From NCBI GenBank assembly GCA_946635125.1, contig CAMPBB010000026.1, positions 1 to 7,933 of the forward strand: 7,933 nucleotides of DNA, written 5' to 3'. Positions 5,559 to 7,933 of this stretch are shown in pieces (position 1 is the first letter of the stretch; each line of letters opens with the position of its first letter). The translations under genes were made by a program, and so were the position numbers. Origin of the DNA: an uncultured Clostridia bacterium (lineage in GTDB: Bacteria; Bacillota; Clostridia; Christensenellales; UBA1242). The notes under the pieces were generated by a model. The model did not search any database and was not told the origin of the DNA. It saw only the letters and a program-made list of their open reading frames with translations.

Positions 5559-5566
5559 TAATAGAA

Positions 5567-5638
5567 TTAAACATATTTTACATTATATAAATGATTTTTG
5601 CAACAAAAAATTGCCATTTCTCAAAAAAATATGTTTAA
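5567..5638. repeat. 13-bp perfect inverted repeat in the degV-lon spacer
   Basis: TTAAACATATTTT (5567-5579) is the exact reverse complement of AAAATATGTTTAA (5626-5638), with 46 bases between. The left arm overlaps the degV -10 box and probable transcript start. The length exceeds what I would expect by chance in a spacer this size, even allowing for AT-richness. It could bind a dimeric or looping regulator. Confidence 0.45.
5575..5608 (-). promoter_or_regulatory. degV promoter with shared -35 element
   Basis: On the minus strand, TTGCAA (5603-5598) stands 17 bases from TAAAAT (5580-5575), a usable sigma-A promoter giving a leader of about 67 bases. The -35 lies inside TTTTGTTGCAA (5608-5598), identical to the sequence over the lon -35. 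A perfect TATAAT also occurs at 5587-5582 but without a -35 at a proper distance. Confidence 0.45.
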
Positions 5639-5693
5639 GCACTTGTTTAGAAGTTAAAAAGGGCATAGTTTTAAAGTGGATTTTAAACTCAAA

Positions 5694-5727
5694 TTTTGTT
5701 GCAATTTTTTAAAAAATAATATATAAT
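5694..5727 (+). promoter_or_regulatory. lon promoter
   Basis: TTGCAA (5699-5704) and TATAAT (5722-5727) are separated by exactly 17 bases, a good sigma-A promoter about 36 bases upstream of the lon start codon. The -35 is the end of TTTTGTTGCAA (5694-5704), which recurs inverted over the degV -35. I saw no CIRCE or CtsR heat-shock operator in this spacer. Confidence 0.6.
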
Positions 5728-5763
5728 TAAACAATTGATGCTTAAAGTTAAGAGGAGAAAGAG

Positions 5764-7933
5764 ATGGCAAATATGGAAAAAGTTGAAAAAGTTAACAAAA
5801 AAGAAGATAGCCCAAAAGAAGTTACCATGCAATTTGGAGCTCTTCACTTAACAAACTTGGCAGTTATTCCAGGGGTTAATGTTAGCTGCGAAGTAAACAA
5901 CCCAGTTGAAGTTGAAAATCTTCAAAAAATATTTGAGGCAAACAAACAGGTTGTTTTGGTAACCTCAAAGTTTTTCACAACAAGCCCAAAAAAGGAAGAT
6001 ATTTTTGAATATGGTTGCCTTGGGATTATTGAGAGTGCAGAATTAACAAAGCAAAACACTTTGAAAGCAAACATTCAAGGAAAAGAAAGAGTGAAAATTC
6101 TTTCTGTTTTGTCTGTTGAACCAATTGTTGTTGAAATTGAAAAAGTTGAAGAAAAAAATGCAGAAACCGAAAAAGCGTTCAAACTTTCTTCAATGGTTAA
6201 AAACAAGTGTTTAAGTTTAAACAAATATGGTCACTTCATGCCATTTGAAATTGAACAACAAGTTTTGTATTCAAATTTGTTGCCAGGGCAGATTGCTGAT
6301 AGCCTTGTTCATGTTCTGTTAAAAGATGTGGACTCGCAGCAAAAAATGCTTGCTGAAAATGATGTTGAAAAAAGACTTAATGAAGTTAATTTGCTCCTTG
6401 ACAATGTTTTTGACACCTTAAAGTGGAAAAAACAGATTGATGACAAAGTTTCCGACAACTTAAACAAATCGCAAAAAGAAATGTTTTTGCGAGAACAAAT
6501 GAAAGTTATTAACGATGAGTTAAACGGCGAAGAAAACGAAATTGAAGAGCTCAAGAAAAAAGTTAAGGCTTTAAACATGCCAAAAGAGCATGAAGAAAAA
6601 GTTTTGAAAGAAATTAACAAAATGGCAAAACTTCCTTTTGGTTCACCAGAAGTTGGTTATATAAGAAATTTTATAGACACAGTTTTGGAACTTCCTTGGA
6701 CTGAAAAAACAGAAGATAATCTTGATTTGGGTCTTGCAAAAAAAGTTTTGGATGAAGACCATTATGCGCTAGATAAAGTTAAAGAAAGAATTTTGGAAAC
6801 GCTTGCTGTTATGAAATTAACAAAAAAAGTGAGTGCTCAAATTATTTGTCTTGTTGGCCCACCGGGCGTTGGAAAAACATCAATAGCAAAAAGCATTGCT
6901 CGTGCCATGGGCAGAAATTTTGTTCAAGTATCACTTGGTGGAGTTAGTGATGAAAGTGTGATTCGTGGGCACAGAAGAACATATGTTGGAGCAATGTGCG
7001 GAAGAATTTTGGCTGCAATGAAACAGGCAAAAACAATCAACCCAGTTTTTCTTTTAGATGAAGTAGACAAAATCACAAGAGATGTTCGTGGAGACCCATC
7101 AAGTGCTCTTTTGGAAGTTTTGGACCCAGAACAAAACAATCACTTTAAAGACAACTTTTTGGAGTTATCTTACGATTTAAGTGAAGTTTTGTTTATTATC
7201 ACAGCAAACACTTTGGAAACCATTCCAAAGCCACTTTTGGACCGTATGGAAGTGATTGAACTTCGCTCATACACTGAACAAGAAAAAATTCACATTGCAA
7301 AAGAGCATTTGATTGCAAAACAAGAAAAACTGTGCGGACTAAAAGAAGGAACGGTTCCATTTACTGACGAGATTTTAAGTTCAATCATAAATGATTACAC
7401 ATATGAGGCTGGTGTTAGAGGGCTTGAGAGAGCAATTGGAGCAATTTGCAGAAAATATGCTTCATTTGAAGTTGGACAAAAGAAGTTTGCTTTAAACATT
7501 AAAAATTTGCCAAAATTTTTGGGAAATGACTATGTTCATGAACTTGAAATATATCAAGGTGGAAATGTTGGGGAAGTTGTTGGGCTTGCTGTTAACTCTG
7601 TTGGTGGAAGCACCCTATTGGTGGAAGCAAATGTTGTTCCAGGAGATAAAAACATTGTTTTAACAGGAAAACTTGGAGAAATGATGAAAGAAAGTGCTCA
7701 AACAGCCTATTCCCTTGTGAAAAGCATGGCAAAAGAACTGAAAATTGACCCAGAGAGGTTTTCAAAAGAAGGGCTTCACATTCACATTCCGCATGTTCCA
7801 GGTGGGGTTGAAGGCCCAAGTGCTGGAATTGCAACAACAACAGCAATTGTTTCCGCTTTCACTCAAAAGAAAGTTAAAGCGCACCTTTCAATGACGGGAG
7901 AAGTTTCACTTCGTGGAAGAGTTTTGCCTATTG
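5764..7933 (+). CDS. lon: ATP-dependent protease Lon (3' end cut by the window)
   Basis: About 723 residues are present of a usual 770-800. Lon is a cytosolic hexameric AAA+ serine protease that unfolds and degrades damaged and regulatory proteins. The N-terminal substrate-binding domain (about 20-215) is followed by a coiled-coil region, including MFLREQMKVINDELNGEENE near 240-259. The AAA+ module has Walker A GPPGVGKT (365-372), pore-loop region DESVIRGHRRTYVGAM, Walker B FLLDEVDK with Asp432 and Glu433, sensor 1 in ITANTLETIP and an arginine in LLDRMEVIEL. The protease domain has nucleophile Ser686 in EGPSAG; the catalytic lysine, expected about 43 residues later, lies beyond the window. 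The loop before the serine reads HVPGGVE where E. coli has EGATPKD, with equal length. GAGGAG (5752-5757) precedes the ATG by six bases. Nothing suggests a pseudogene. Confidence 0.95.
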   Translation, partial: MANMEKVEKVNKKEDSPKEVTMQFGALHLTNLAVIPGVNVSCEVNNPVEVENLQKIFEANKQVVLVTSKFFTTSPKKEDIFEYGCLGIIESAELTKQNTLKANIQGKERVKILSVLSVEPIVVEIEKVEEKNAETEKAFKLSSMVKNKCLSLNKYGHFMPFEIEQQVLYSNLLPGQIADSLVHVLLKDVDSQQKMLAENDVEKRLNEVNLLLDNVFDTLKWKKQIDDKVSDNLNKSQKEMFLREQMKVINDELNGEENEIEELKKKVKALNMPKEHEEKVLKEINKMAKLPFGSPEVGYIRNFIDTVLELPWTEKTEDNLDLGLAKKVLDEDHYALDKVKERILETLAVMKLTKKVSAQIICLVGPPGVGKTSIAKSIARAMGRNFVQVSLGGVSDESVIRGHRRTYVGAMCGRILAAMKQAKTINPVFLLDEVDKITRDVRGDPSSALLEVLDPEQNNHFKDNFLELSYDLSEVLFIITANTLETIPKPLLDRMEVIELRSYTEQEKIHIAKEHLIAKQEKLCGLKEGTVPFTDEILSSIINDYTYEAGVRGLERAIGAICRKYASFEVGQKKFALNIKNLPKFLGNDYVHELEIYQGGNVGEVVGLAVNSVGGSTLLVEANVVPGDKNIVLTGKLGEMMKESAQTAYSLVKSMAKELKIDPERFSKEGLHIHIPHVPGGVEGPSAGIATTTAIVSAFTQKKVKAHLSMTGEVSLRGRVLPI

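Noticed and set aside
5528..5560. Functional tRNA gene on the minus strand
   Set aside because: The D-arm to anticodon spacing is two bases too long, the anticodon stem has a mismatch, and no T-arm or acceptor stem can be formed.
5528..5763. CIRCE or CtsR heat-shock operator before lon
   Set aside because: Neither the TTAGCACTC-type inverted repeat nor GTCAAA-type tandem heptads are present in the spacer.
6309..7846. Minus-strand frames inside lon
   Set aside because: Lon is continuous on the plus strand with all AAA+ and protease motifs; the antisense frames are low-complexity shadows.
1..7933. CRISPR array, insertion sequence or prophage elements
   Set aside because: No regularly spaced repeats, transposase or integrase motifs were seen; the window is mostly housekeeping and sporulation genes.

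Overview
The window comes from an AT-rich (about one third G+C by eye) low-GC Gram-positive genome, most likely an endospore-forming member of the Clostridia. The main evidence is an intact spoIIAA-spoIIAB-sigF operon, with a DegV-family lipid-binding protein and a Lon protease nearby. Most genes have GGAG-type ribosome binding sites, and TGA is used as a stop, so the standard bacterial code applies. I cannot place it at genus level from sequence alone.

Left part (1-1567). The left edge holds the promoter and start of a leftward gene whose frame stops after ten codons. Then comes a rightward two-gene operon: an ABC-type ATPase with eroded catalytic motifs, joined by an ATGA overlap to a 109-residue stand-alone PucR/CdaR-type helix-turn-helix protein. 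Its terminator hairpin appears to lie inside the 3' end of a convergent small Asn-rich hypothetical gene. That small gene and the next rightward operon diverge from a 69-base spacer built around a perfect 9-bp inverted repeat, which carries a TATAAT box on each strand.

Middle (1594-4629). A 96-residue charged helical hypothetical protein is followed after one base by a subtilisin-like serine protease with a full catalytic set and no signal peptide. A terminator separates this pair from the spoIIA operon: anti-anti-sigma factor SpoIIAA, anti-sigma kinase SpoIIAB and forespore sigma factor F. A perfect 13-bp-stem terminator serves both sigF and the convergent degV gene.

Right part (4631-7933). 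degV (leftward) and lon (rightward, cut by the window end) diverge from a 263-base spacer. Both promoters carry the same 11-bp element, TTTTGTTGCAA, over their -35 boxes and 17 bases from the -10. A second, 13-bp inverted repeat overlaps the degV promoter. The degV leader contains a tRNA-Gly-like fragment with a short hairpin.

The sporulation, DegV and Lon genes are ordinary. The less usual parts are the degenerate ATPase/HTH pair, the uncharacterised small protein coupled to the intracellular protease, and the symmetric regulatory regions.
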